Notes under the pieces: model-generated
Seen by the model: only the letters and a program-made list of their open reading frames with translations
Databases searched by the model: none
What the model was told of the DNA's origin: nothing
Program-made: the position numbers and the translations under genes
From: Rhodospirillales bacterium
Lineage (GTDB): Bacteria; Pseudomonadota; Alphaproteobacteria; SMXQ01
Length of the DNA: 64,000 nt
Reading direction: 5' to 3'
Assembly: GCA_018666775.1 (NCBI GenBank)
Contig: JABIXC010000010.1
Coordinates: 1-64,000 of the forward strand
Shown here: positions 8,558 to 16,692 of the stretch, one piece after another
How the letters are laid out: each line of letters starts with the position of its first letter
Position numbering within the stretch: the stretch's first letter is position 1

Positions 8558-9574
8558 ATGAGCGACACCGTGAAACTGCGCATCGGCATTCTTTTAGGCG
8601 ACCCCAACGGGATCGGCCCAGAGTTGGCGGCCAAAGTATTAGCCGATGAAACAATGCGTGCGCGCGCCGATATTCTGGTGATCGGAGACCACCGCGTGCT
8701 CGACATGGGGATCGCGGTTGCCGGGCTATCGCTGCCCTATCATAAAATTGATAGCATTACGGACGCTGCGTTTGATGGTGGCATTGAACTGCTGCATCAA
8801 GACAGCATGGCGCCCGATACCGTCACACCGGGCACGGCGACGCCCGAAGGCGGTCGGTCGGTTTATCTGGCGATCAAACAGGCATTGGCACTGGCCCGCG
8901 ACGATGTGATTGACGGGTTCTGTTTTGCGCCCATGAATAAAAAGGCGTTAAAATTGGGCGGGTCCCCCTTTGCCGATGAACATATTTTGTTTGCCCACGA
9001 ATTAGGCTTTGATGGCCCGTTCTGTGAACATAACGTGCTGGGCGATTTGTGGACCGTGCGCGTATCGTCCCATATCCCGGTGGCAGAGGCCGCGTCGCGC
9101 GTCACCGAAGAACGCATTATTGAAATGGCGGGGCTTGCCAACACAACCCTGCAAAGTGCCGGAATTGCGTCACCCCGCATCGGGGTTTGTGCGCTCAACC
9201 CCCATGGCGGGGATGGCGGCATGTTCGGGCGTGAAGAAATCGACATCATCGCGCCAGCGGTGGCAAAAATTAAGGCCGCAGGCATTGATGCAGACGGGCC
9301 GTATCCGGCCGATACCATCTTTGTAAAGGCCCGCGACGGTGCGTTTGATGCGGTCGTGACCATGTATCACGATCAAGGCCAGATCGCCATGAAGCTCATG
9401 GGGTTCAACAAGGGTGTGACGGTATCGGGCGGCTTGCCGGTGGCCATTGCCACCCCCGCCAGCGGCACGGCCTTTGATATTGTCAGCAAGGGCGTCGCTG
9501 ATCCCGAAGGAATGCGCCAGGCATTCTTGCTGACGTGCCGCATGGCAGATGCCCGCAAAAACAAAGCGTCATAG
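8558..9574 (+). CDS. PdxA-family dehydrogenase (PdxA2-like, 4-phospho-threonate/erythronate dehydrogenase)
   Basis: 338-residue member of the PdxA family (PF04166). It begins LGDPNGIGPELAAKVL, contains the metal-site histidine regions NPHGGDGGMFG and TMYHDQGQIAMKLM, and ends VTVSGGLPVAIATPASGTAFDI, all characteristic. Classical PdxA makes a vitamin B6 precursor, but it is normally beside ksgA/surA; here the gene follows an MFS carrier and faces a tartrate-dehydrogenase-like gene, which fits the PdxA2 subgroup that oxidises 4-phosphorylated D-threonate or D-erythronate to dihydroxyacetone phosphate. The matching four-carbon acid kinase (DUF1537 type) is not in the window. Cytoplasmic, NAD and divalent-metal dependent. 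Confidence 0.82.
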   Translation: MSDTVKLRIGILLGDPNGIGPELAAKVLADETMRARADILVIGDHRVLDMGIAVAGLSLPYHKIDSITDAAFDGGIELLHQDSMAPDTVTPGTATPEGGRSVYLAIKQALALARDDVIDGFCFAPMNKKALKLGGSPFADEHILFAHELGFDGPFCEHNVLGDLWTVRVSSHIPVAEAASRVTEERIIEMAGLANTTLQSAGIASPRIGVCALNPHGGDGGMFGREEIDIIAPAVAKIKAAGIDADGPYPADTIFVKARDGAFDAVVTMYHDQGQIAMKLMGFNKGVTVSGGLPVAIATPASGTAFDIVSKGVADPEGMRQAFLLTCRMADARKNKAS

Positions 9575-9584
9575 CTGAAATAAT

Positions 9585-10652
9585 CTAACCAGAAATCGCA
9601 TCACAGATGGCGCGGCCGAGATCTTTGGTGTTGGCCTTGCCGCCCAAATCTGGCGTTAACGCTGCGGGATCGGCCAGCACGGTTTCAATCGCGGCAACAA
9701 TGGTGTTGGCGGCATCGTCTTCGCCTAAATGTTCCAGCATCATGGCGCCCGACCAAATCTGGCCGATGGGATTGGCAATGCCCTGCCCGGCAATGTCGGG
9801 GGCAGAACCATGGACGGGTTCAAACATGGATGGGAAATCGCGTTCCGGATTGATGTTGGCCGAAGGTGCAATGCCGATGGACCCCGCAATGGCCGGGCCC
9901 AGGTCTGAAAGGATGTCGCCAAAAAGGTTAGAGCCAACAACCACGTCGAACCAGTCGGGATGGAGCACAAAATGCGCGGTCAGAATATCGATATGGTATT
10001 GGTAGGTCTTGATGCCCGGGTATTCATCAGAAATGATGCGAAACCGTTCATCCCAAAACGGCATGGTGTGAATGATGCCATTGGATTTGGTGGCCGAGGT
10101 GACATGTTTGGCCGCCCGGGTTTTGGCAATTTCAAAGGCGTAGCGCAACACCCGATCCACGCCGGTGCGGGTAAAGATGCTTTCCTGAACCACGGTTTCC
10201 TGTTCGGTCCCGGCATAAAGCCGCCCGCCAATTTCTGAATATTCGCCTTCGTTGTTTTCGCGCACGACAATAAAATCGATGTCTTCTTTTCCGCGCCCGG
10301 CCAGTGGCGATGTGATGCCATCCAACAAGCGCACGGGGCGGATGTTGATGTATTGCTGCATGTGGCGGCGGATCGGGATCAACAATCCCCAAAGCGAAAT
10401 GTGATCGGGCACGCCCGGAAAGCCAACGGCACCCAGATAAATGGCATCAAACGGTTTCAGGGTTTCAATCCCGTCATCGGGCATCATTTGACCGGTGGCC
10501 GCATAAGTTTCGCAGCTCCATGGGAATGCTTGCCAATCAAGGGCGAAGCCAAAGCGCTTGCCCGCCGCGTCCATGGCGGCCATTCCTTCGGGCATCACTT
10601 CCTTGCCGATGCCATCCCCGGCGATGACCGCTATTTTATGGGTGTTTGTCAT
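9585..10652 (-). CDS. Isocitrate/isopropylmalate dehydrogenase family, tartrate dehydrogenase (TtuC)-like
   Basis: 355-residue beta-decarboxylating dehydrogenase. AVIAGDGIGKEVMPEG is the N-terminal start motif; VRENNEGEYSEIGGR is the substrate/NAD loop, and GSNLFGDILSDLGPAIAGSIG plus EPVHGSAPDIAGQGIANP are the metal-binding aspartates and adenine site. The SCETYAATGQMMPDDG and SLWGLLIPIRRHMQQYINIRP regions are characteristic of the tartrate/D-malate dehydrogenase branch rather than LeuB. ATG 10652 is chosen because of an upstream GGAG; an in-frame start at 10673 is also possible. It converges on the PdxA2-like gene with only 10 bp between stops, so both may serve use of C4 hydroxy acids. Confidence 0.85.
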   Translation of the reverse strand: MTNTHKIAVIAGDGIGKEVMPEGMAAMDAAGKRFGFALDWQAFPWSCETYAATGQMMPDDGIETLKPFDAIYLGAVGFPGVPDHISLWGLLIPIRRHMQQYINIRPVRLLDGITSPLAGRGKEDIDFIVVRENNEGEYSEIGGRLYAGTEQETVVQESIFTRTGVDRVLRYAFEIAKTRAAKHVTSATKSNGIIHTMPFWDERFRIISDEYPGIKTYQYHIDILTAHFVLHPDWFDVVVGSNLFGDILSDLGPAIAGSIGIAPSANINPERDFPSMFEPVHGSAPDIAGQGIANPIGQIWSGAMMLEHLGEDDAANTIVAAIETVLADPAALTPDLGGKANTKDLGRAICDAISG

Positions 10653-10795
10653 GCGGTGATGTGCTCCGATCATTGGCGTTAGATTGAAATCATGGGGTTA
10701 TTGTCACAGATTTTGGCCCCAACATGCAAAATTCCCTGTATTTTGCCTGATAATCAAATTTTCAATCACCAAGACATTCCGGGAAGGTGCGGCGT

Positions 10796-11419
10796 ATGCA
10801 GGATTCAAATAAGACGCCCCATCCATCAGAGGTGACCATTGCGCATTATGATCGGTCCGCCGCATCCTTTTGGACCGGCACCCGCGATCATGACGTGAGC
10901 CAAAATTATAACGCGCTGCTGGATGCGATAGAGGGCACGTCCCCTCACGCCATTTTGGATTTGGGGTGTGGCCCGGGGCGCGACCTTCACCATTTTCGGT
11001 CTATGGGCCACGATGTAACGGGTCTGGATGGATCAAAGGAATTTGTCGCAATGGCACGCGCCCATTCCGGGTGTGAGGTATTACATCAAGACTTTCTGTC
11101 CATGGCATTGCCGGAAAGGCATTTTGATGGCGTGTTCGCAAACGCGTCCCTGTTTCACGTGCCGAGCAAAGCATTGCCGAACGTGTTGCTGGAACTTTTT
11201 GCATCCCTGAAACCCCGGGGGGTTTTGTTTTGTTCAAACCCGCGCGGCGATAATGATGAAGGCATGCACAATGGACGGTATGGCTGTTTCTTCGATCTTG
11301 AAACATGGCGCGATTTTGTCACGGGGGCGGGCTTCATAGAGGTGCAGCATTATTTCCGCCCCGCAGGCCGCCCGCGCGATCAACAGCCGTGGCTTGCGAC
11401 CGTTTGGCGTAAAGGTTAA
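10796..11419 (+). CDS. SAM-dependent methyltransferase, class I
   Basis: 207-residue methyltransferase. ILDLGCGPGRDLHHF is motif I for S-adenosylmethionine; GLDGSKEFVAMARAH supplies the acidic end of beta-2, and FDGVFANASLFHVP is motif post-I/II. The Methyltransf_25/11 type fold is complete. ATG 10796 has GGGAAGG eight bases upstream; the earlier GTG at 10787 is less likely. It is followed 39 bp later by the oxidoreductase gene in the same direction. The acceptor molecule is unknown. Confidence 0.8.
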   Translation: MQDSNKTPHPSEVTIAHYDRSAASFWTGTRDHDVSQNYNALLDAIEGTSPHAILDLGCGPGRDLHHFRSMGHDVTGLDGSKEFVAMARAHSGCEVLHQDFLSMALPERHFDGVFANASLFHVPSKALPNVLLELFASLKPRGVLFCSNPRGDNDEGMHNGRYGCFFDLETWRDFVTGAGFIEVQHYFRPAGRPRDQQPWLATVWRKG

Positions 11420-11458
11420 AGGTGATGGTCTAAGAACCACAAATTTTTTGGAGGGTTT

Positions 11459-12457
11459 ATGCGGGCACTTATTTGCGATCACTGGTGTGACTACAAGGAT
11501 TTGACGGTAAAGGATGTTCCGGAACCGGAAATGCGCCCGGGCGCGGTTCGGGTTCGGGTCGAAGCCGCAGGGGTCAGTTATTCAACCCAGATCGTTGTGG
11601 CCGGTAAATACCAGCGCAAGCCCCCGTTTCCGTTTTCCCCCGGCACCGATATTGCCGGCACCGTGATTGAGGTCGCCGACGACGTTACCGGGTTGAAACC
11701 GGGCATGCGGGTGTTTGCCCCCATCGATTGGGGCGGGTCCGCTGAACAGGCCGTTGTCGATGCAATACACGCAACCGTCTTGCCAGATGATTTGGATTTG
11801 GCGGCCTCTGTTGCCCTGCCGATCAGCTATTCCACGGCAGGCAGCGCCCTGATGTGGCGCGCGAAGCTTCAAAAAGGCGACTGGATTCTCATCCACGGGG
11901 CAGGGGGCGGGGTTGGCCTGGCAGCGGTGGAAATTGCCAAGGCCATAGGTGCCCATGTTATTGCGCGCGCAGGCGTGGACAAACATGAACATCTCAAATC
12001 CCGGGGTGCAGACGTTGTCCTTGATAGTGCCGCGCCCACCTTTCGTGAAGACGTGTTGCGGTTAACCGATGGCGGGGCGCAGGCCGTGCTGGACCCCATG
12101 GGCGGGGCCATTTTTGATGAAAGCCTTCGCTGTTTGGCAGAGGGCGGCACGCTGGTGTCCATCGGTTATGTCAGCGGGGAAATCCCCAAGGCGGCGGCCA
12201 ACATCATCATGTTGAAAAACATCGCAGTCGCGGGGTTGAACTGGGGCCTGTATATCGGCTGGTCACCACAGGATAACCGCGAATTTTATGCGCCGCGTGC
12301 GCAAGCCTTATGGGCGCAATTGGTGGATTGGTGGCAGGAAGGCAAGATCGCGCCGATGATCCATGAAAGCTATCCCTTGGCTGATTTTGCATCGGCGATG
12401 GAAGCAGTTCGGGAGCGCCGTGTCATCGGGCGGGTGGCCCTTTTGCCACAGGTTTAA
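11459..12457 (+). CDS. Zinc-independent medium-chain oxidoreductase (NADPH:quinone reductase-like)
   Basis: 332-residue MDR enzyme. The N-terminal GroES-like domain (PFPFSPGTDIAGTVIEV) lacks the catalytic zinc cysteine; the nucleotide domain has ILIHGAGGGVGLAAVEIAKAIGA, the AxxGxxG NADPH motif. Family members reduce quinones or enoyl compounds with NADPH. A GGAGG ribosome site lies eight bases before the ATG. The gene ends immediately before a hairpin shared with the convergent LysR gene. Substrate unknown. Confidence 0.83.
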   Translation: MRALICDHWCDYKDLTVKDVPEPEMRPGAVRVRVEAAGVSYSTQIVVAGKYQRKPPFPFSPGTDIAGTVIEVADDVTGLKPGMRVFAPIDWGGSAEQAVVDAIHATVLPDDLDLAASVALPISYSTAGSALMWRAKLQKGDWILIHGAGGGVGLAAVEIAKAIGAHVIARAGVDKHEHLKSRGADVVLDSAAPTFREDVLRLTDGGAQAVLDPMGGAIFDESLRCLAEGGTLVSIGYVSGEIPKAAANIIMLKNIAVAGLNWGLYIGWSPQDNREFYAPRAQALWAQLVDWWQEGKIAPMIHESYPLADFASAMEAVRERRVIGRVALLPQV

Positions 12458-12475
12458 AAGCCTGATTGATCAGGC
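12454..12475 (-). terminator. Hairpin terminator for the LysR gene
   Basis: GCCTGAT (12460-12466) pairs with ATCAGGC (12469-12475); on the minus strand the stem is followed by TTTT, as expected for an intrinsic terminator of the LysR gene. It overlaps the stop codon of the convergent oxidoreductase gene. Confidence 0.65.
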
Positions 12476-12483
12476 GGCAACAA

Positions 12484-13386
12484 TCATTCATTCAGGGCCG
12501 CATTGGCCCGGAGGCGTTCGACCATAAAATCCACAAAGGACCGGACCTTGGCCGAAACCATTCGGCCTTCCTGATGGATGACGTGGACCTGCATCGGGGG
12601 CATTTCAAACGGTTCTAAAATTGCCCTTAACCGGCCATCGGCCAGATAGGGGGCGACTTGGTATGACATCAACCGTGATATCCCCCATCCCCGAAGCGCC
12701 AATTCAATCACCGCGTCATTGGTGTTCATGCGAAGCCGGGGTTCAGCCCGAACCGATAGCGGCACTCCGTTTTCCTGAAATGCCCATTCTTGAGAAGTCT
12801 CCACAGACGTAGACTTGATCAGCTGGTGATTGGCAATATCTTCGGGGCGCTTTGGCAGTCCATTCGTTTTTATGTATTCGGGTGATGCAAACATGACCCT
12901 TCGAACCAATCCAACCCGAATGGCGGTGAGGGAAGAATCAGGCAATTCGCCAATTCGAATGGCGATTTCCAACCCTTCATCCATCAGGCTGACCACCCGA
13001 TCAACAAAAAGAGTCTGGATGTTTACCATTGGATAGCAATCCAGATAATCCCCCAGGATCGGGGTCACGTATATTCGGCCAAACAAAACCGGCGCCGTGA
13101 TCCGTAATTCGCCGCGCGGTGCTGCATGGATGCCTACCGCTGCTTCCTCGGCCTCTTCCAGCTCAAGTAAAATCCGCCTGCCATCGGCCAGAAACCGTTC
13201 GCCACTTTCAGTCAGGCGGACCGAACGGGTGGTGCGAACGAACAAACGGGTCCCCAGCCGGTCTTCCAACAAAGCGACGGCGCGGGTGACGGCGGGGGGT
13301 GATATGGATAAATCCCTGGCAGCCGCGGCAAAGCCCCCGCAATCGGCCACCTTTACAAATACCTGAACGGCGTGAAAACGATCCAT
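12484..13386 (-). CDS. LysR-family transcriptional regulator
   Basis: 300-residue LTTR. Residues 1-60 are the winged helix-turn-helix (FVKVADCGGFAAAARDLSISPPAVTRAVALLEDRLGTRLFVRTTRSV); the remaining two thirds form the periplasmic-binding-like effector domain (GELRITAPVLFGRIYVTP). It is transcribed away from the AhpD-like gene and the long plus-strand catabolic run. The intervening 132 bp contain a perfect 8-bp inverted repeat that fits an LTTR operator, so it probably controls both itself and the divergent genes in response to a pathway compound. Confidence 0.9.
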   Translation of the reverse strand: MDRFHAVQVFVKVADCGGFAAAARDLSISPPAVTRAVALLEDRLGTRLFVRTTRSVRLTESGERFLADGRRILLELEEAEEAAVGIHAAPRGELRITAPVLFGRIYVTPILGDYLDCYPMVNIQTLFVDRVVSLMDEGLEIAIRIGELPDSSLTAIRVGLVRRVMFASPEYIKTNGLPKRPEDIANHQLIKSTSVETSQEWAFQENGVPLSVRAEPRLRMNTNDAVIELALRGWGISRLMSYQVAPYLADGRLRAILEPFEMPPMQVHVIHQEGRMVSAKVRSFVDFMVERLRANAALNE

Positions 13387-13401
13387 TCTTATTATTCCGT
13401 T

Positions 13402-13424
13402 ATATTGAATAGTTATTTCAATAT
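13402..13424. promoter_or_regulatory. Probable LysR-type operator in the divergent promoter
   Basis: ATATTGAA (13402-13409), seven bases, then TTCAATAT (13417-13424): a perfect dyad placed 16 bp before the LysR start and about 95 bp before the AhpD-like start. LTTR sites are AT-rich interrupted dyads of this size. No direct evidence of binding. Confidence 0.6.
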
Positions 13425-13518
13425 TATGGCCATTCTAATGATTTGTGAAACAGATTATCTCTTTATTCACCGAATGCAGAACGCAAACGGGCACACAAAC
13501 CCAAAAAGGAGAATAATC

Positions 13519-14067
13519 ATGAGCCGTATCAGCATCGTTACCCAGGAAAATGCCGACGGAGAGCAAAAAGCGCTGCTTGAGGTCATCTCGAGCAAACTCG
13601 GCATGGTCCCTAACTTTCTGGGCATTCTGGCGCATTCGCCGGATGCCTTGAAAGCTTTCCTCGGCCTTCACACCATTGCCGAAACCGGTCGGCTAGACCC
13701 CCAAACCCGCGACCGCATCGCGCTGGTTGTTGCCCAGGAAAATTCTTGCGAATACTGCCTTTCCGCCCATACCGCCATTGGTCGTAAGGCCGGGCTGGCA
13801 GATGAAGAGATGGAAGCCAATCGGGCGGGATCATCCCAAGATGCAAAAGCCGCCGCTGCCGTCGCATTCGCGAAAGCACTGAATGAAAATCTGGGTGATG
13901 TCACCCAGGCCGAATTGGATGCGGTTCGAAACGCCGGATACGGCAATGACGAAATCGTCGAGATCATCACCCATGTGGGGATGAACATCTTGACCAACCT
14001 GATTGGCAAGGCCTCACAGGTGGATATCGACTTTCCCAAGGTCTCGTTACAGAAACAGGCGGCTTAA
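13519..14067 (+). CDS. AhpD-like carboxymuconolactone decarboxylase-family protein
   Basis: 182-residue all-alpha protein of the CMD/AhpD superfamily. The redox motif is ENSCEYCLSAHTAIGRKAG, a CxxC with the downstream histidine of peroxidase-related members; MVPNFLGILAHSPDALKAF is the family's N-terminal signature. Such proteins reduce organic peroxides through the cysteine pair or act in lactone chemistry. The ATG at 13519 follows AAGGAGAA, a strong ribosome site; the open frame continues upstream to 13372 but that part runs through the operator. First gene of the long plus-strand run controlled, by position, by the divergent LysR gene. Confidence 0.85.
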   Translation: MSRISIVTQENADGEQKALLEVISSKLGMVPNFLGILAHSPDALKAFLGLHTIAETGRLDPQTRDRIALVVAQENSCEYCLSAHTAIGRKAGLADEEMEANRAGSSQDAKAAAAVAFAKALNENLGDVTQAELDAVRNAGYGNDEIVEIITHVGMNILTNLIGKASQVDIDFPKVSLQKQAA

Positions 14068-14108
14068 AGTTCGCCGATATTCCCCCAAATTTTTACAAGG
14101 AATTTGTC

Positions 14109-14660
14109 ATGGCCACTACATTCGCTGACATCACATTTACGCCCTCTGTCAAAGCAGCCCAGACGCGGTATGGCAGCCGGGACAGGAACAAGGGATTTGA
14201 AACGATGGATGCCCCAGCTAGTTGGCTGGGTGCGGTTGAGGCCGCATTCGTGGAAGCACGGGACGGTTTTTATCAAGCCACGGTCAACGAAGATGGGTGG
14301 CCCTATGCGCAGTTTCGCGGTGGCCCCATCGGATTTTTGAAAGTGCTGGATGGGAACACCGTTGGCTACGCCGATTTTCGCGGCAATACCCAATATATCA
14401 GTACCGGTAATCTGGCGGCCAATGATCGTGTGGCTTTGATATTGATGGATTATCCAAACCGGCGGCGTCTTAAAATCTGGGCGCGGGCAAAGATTGTCCA
14501 TCACGATGAAGACCCGGCACTTTTGGCGCGCCTGGAGGTGCCCACCTATCGCGCCCGGGTTGAACGTGGGGTGGTGCTGAGCATTGAGGCCGTGGACTGG
14601 AATTGCCCGCAACACATCACCCCCCGGTTTACCGAACCCGAAATTGAAGCCCGAAATTGA
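14109..14660 (+). CDS. Pyridoxamine-phosphate-oxidase-like FMN-binding protein
   Basis: 183-residue split-barrel flavin protein. GFYQATVNEDGWPYAQFRGGPIGFLKVLD is the characteristic first part, and GNTQYISTGNLAANDRVALILMDYPNRRRLKIWARAKIV the second, with flavin-contacting residues. Relatives bind FMN or F420 and reduce small molecules, or have unknown roles. It starts 41 bp after the AhpD-like gene in the same direction, after an AAGGA site, and is likely co-transcribed. Its exact substrate is not recognisable. Confidence 0.8.
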   Translation: MATTFADITFTPSVKAAQTRYGSRDRNKGFETMDAPASWLGAVEAAFVEARDGFYQATVNEDGWPYAQFRGGPIGFLKVLDGNTVGYADFRGNTQYISTGNLAANDRVALILMDYPNRRRLKIWARAKIVHHDEDPALLARLEVPTYRARVERGVVLSIEAVDWNCPQHITPRFTEPEIEARN

Positions 14661-14732
14661 AGCCGGTGGTGAAGTCGGATGAATTTAAAGTCCAACTCAG
14701 GTAAAATGAACCCAAAACCGATGAGGCACGTC

Positions 14733-15446
14733 ATGACAAAAGAGTCCTTAAAAATTAATGCAGATTTTAATGATCGCGCCGTTATCAACACGGCCGATGC
14801 GGATTGGATTTCTTCGCCCAGTGCCGGGGTGGACCGCATCATGCTGGACAGGATCGGCGATGAAGTGGCGCGCGCCACCTCCATTGTGCGGTTTGAACCG
14901 GGCAGCAAATTTCCCATGCATCCCCACGGGGGCGGCGAAGAATTCATGGTGCTAGACGGCATATTCTCTGATCAATTCGGCGATTTCGGCCCCGGGTCAT
15001 ATATCCGAAACCCGGTTGGCACATCTCATGCGCCGTTCACCGAAAAGGGCTGCACGCTATTTGTGAAACTGTGGCAATTTCAGAATGACGACCTAAGCCC
15101 GGTCAAGATGGACACCCGTGCGATGGCTTTCGCGCCGGGCTTGGTGGATGGGCTTAGCGTTTTGCCCTTGCATCAATTTGGCACTGAAAGCGTGGCCCTG
15201 GTGCGCTGGCAACCGGGCACTGTTTTCAATCGTCATAGCCACTATGGCGGTGAGGAAATATTTGTTATTGAGGGAACCTTTGAGGATGAATTTGGGTCCT
15301 ATCCAACCGGCACGTGGATCCGCAGCCCCCATCAAAGCCAGCACACACCATTCTCTAGCGATGGATGCCTGATATACGTCAAAACCGGCCATTTATTGGC
15401 CGATGATGGGACTTTGAACGACCCGGCCAGCCGATCCGTTTCTTGA
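14733..15446 (+). CDS. Two-cupin protein of the ChrR/cupin_7 type
   Basis: 237-residue bicupin. Two copies of the same fold are visible: SKFPMHPHGGGEEFMVLDGIF then VFNRHSHYGGEEIFVIEGTF, each with HxH plus Glu metal ligands, and each followed by GSYIRNPVGTSHAPF / GTWIRSPHQSQHTPF with another histidine. This matches the zinc-binding cupin seen in ChrR anti-sigma factors, but the N-terminal anti-sigma part is absent, so it acts alone, perhaps as an enzyme or acetylacetone-cleaving-like dioxygenase. ATG 14733 is preferred for its GAGG site six bases upstream; ATG 14679 is also in frame. Confidence 0.75.
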   Translation: MTKESLKINADFNDRAVINTADADWISSPSAGVDRIMLDRIGDEVARATSIVRFEPGSKFPMHPHGGGEEFMVLDGIFSDQFGDFGPGSYIRNPVGTSHAPFTEKGCTLFVKLWQFQNDDLSPVKMDTRAMAFAPGLVDGLSVLPLHQFGTESVALVRWQPGTVFNRHSHYGGEEIFVIEGTFEDEFGSYPTGTWIRSPHQSQHTPFSSDGCLIYVKTGHLLADDGTLNDPASRSVS

Positions 15447-15513
15447 CGAAGCGGGGGCCAAGGGCAATACTTTATGACATCTGGCTGGTGAAGAATTGCA
15501 AATTGGGGGGCCT

Positions 15514-16626
15514 ATGAGCCCGGAAGAAAATGAACGGCTGACACGGGTCGGCCCGGGCACACCGGGGGGCAATATGATGCGCCGTTACTGGTGGCCGATT
15601 GGGTTCACAGAATTGGTGACCGACAAGCCGTTTCCAGTGCGCATTCTGGGCGAAGATTTGGTTCTTTTCCGCGAACCCGGCGGCACCCTTGGCCTCATTG
15701 ATAAACACTGCCCCCACCGTGGCGCATCATTGGAATTTGGCCGGATTGAAGAAGGCGGGTTGCGGTGCTGTTATCATGGCTGGAAATTTTCCGCCGATGG
15801 ACGGTGCTGTGATATGCCAGCAGAATCGCCCGGCAGTCCCCTGATGGCCGAGGCCCGATTGAGCGCCTATAAAACACAAGAGGTGGCAGGGTTGATCTTT
15901 GCCTATCTTGGCCCCGATCCAGCCCCCCAATTGCCGCGTTACGATAACCTGTATCGCACCGATTGCATTCGCCGCATTGGTGCCAGTTTTGAATATTGCA
16001 ACTGGATGCAGCGAGCAGAAAATGCCGTGGACCAGATGCATTCAATCGCGCTGCACGCAGCGGTCTATCCCCAATTTGCCCTGAAGCGCCCGGATGTCGA
16101 TTGGCAGCAGACCGACTACGGGGTGCGGGCCGCATTCCAGATTCCCGATGGCGCGGCCAAGGTGTCGCATTTCATCTTTCCCTCCCATAGCCGTTATTTC
16201 GGGGCCAGAATTGGCGATGAGGCCAGCCATAACTGCAATTTGCGGGTGCCGGTTGATGATGAAACCACCCTGACGTTTTTTATCCGCCTGCGCGAAGCCC
16301 ATGGTAAGGGCGATCAGGTGATTACGGCTGGATATCGCGACGTGGTGCGGGGGGAATATGACCGGACGGCTGATGGTTGGTGGGACCTTGGGTCCCGGGA
16401 TCAAGACCGGGCCTGTCAGGAAAGCCAGGGCTTGATTGCGGATCGCAGCCGTGAAACACTTGGCACTTCGGATCGTGGCGTGATTATGTTCCGCCGCATG
16501 TTGGGTGACGCCATTGATTCCGTGGAACGGGGCGAAGACCCGCCGGGAATTGTGCGCGAGCCAAGAGATGATATGATGACGTTCGATGCCCATAAGGTGC
16601 GTGACGGAGAAGTCATTGAGGCTTAA
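15514..16626 (+). CDS. Rieske non-heme iron oxygenase, alpha subunit (copy 1)
   Basis: 370-residue aromatic-ring oxygenase. The 2Fe-2S Rieske site is C66-x-H68 and C85-x2-H88 (HCPHRGASLEFG, CCYHGW); the mononuclear iron site is D173-x2-H176-x4-H181 in NAVDQMHSIALHA. Sequence character (RVGPGTPGGNMMRRYWWPIG at the N-terminus) places it with phenoxybenzoate/phthalate-dioxygenase-type single-component alpha subunits, which work as trimers with a separate reductase. ATG 15514 is used because the TTG at 15496 has no ribosome site. It oxygenates an unknown, probably aromatic acid in the cytoplasm. No ferredoxin or reductase gene is in the window. Confidence 0.88.
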   Translation: MSPEENERLTRVGPGTPGGNMMRRYWWPIGFTELVTDKPFPVRILGEDLVLFREPGGTLGLIDKHCPHRGASLEFGRIEEGGLRCCYHGWKFSADGRCCDMPAESPGSPLMAEARLSAYKTQEVAGLIFAYLGPDPAPQLPRYDNLYRTDCIRRIGASFEYCNWMQRAENAVDQMHSIALHAAVYPQFALKRPDVDWQQTDYGVRAAFQIPDGAAKVSHFIFPSHSRYFGARIGDEASHNCNLRVPVDDETTLTFFIRLREAHGKGDQVITAGYRDVVRGEYDRTADGWWDLGSRDQDRACQESQGLIADRSRETLGTSDRGVIMFRRMLGDAIDSVERGEDPPGIVREPRDDMMTFDAHKVRDGEVIEA

Positions 16627-16642
16627 CACTTGAATTATAAAA

Positions 16643-16661
16643 CGACCGAACATAACGGTCG
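16643..16661 (+). other. Intergenic stem-loop between the two Rieske genes
   Basis: CGACCG (16643-16648) pairs with CGGTCG (16656-16661) around a 7-base loop, in the 66-bp gap between the tandem oxygenase genes. It has no T-run, so it is more likely a transcript-stability or attenuation element than a terminator. Confidence 0.4.
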
Positions 16662-16692
16662 GAATTAGAATAAATCTGGGAGCCGTAATCGT

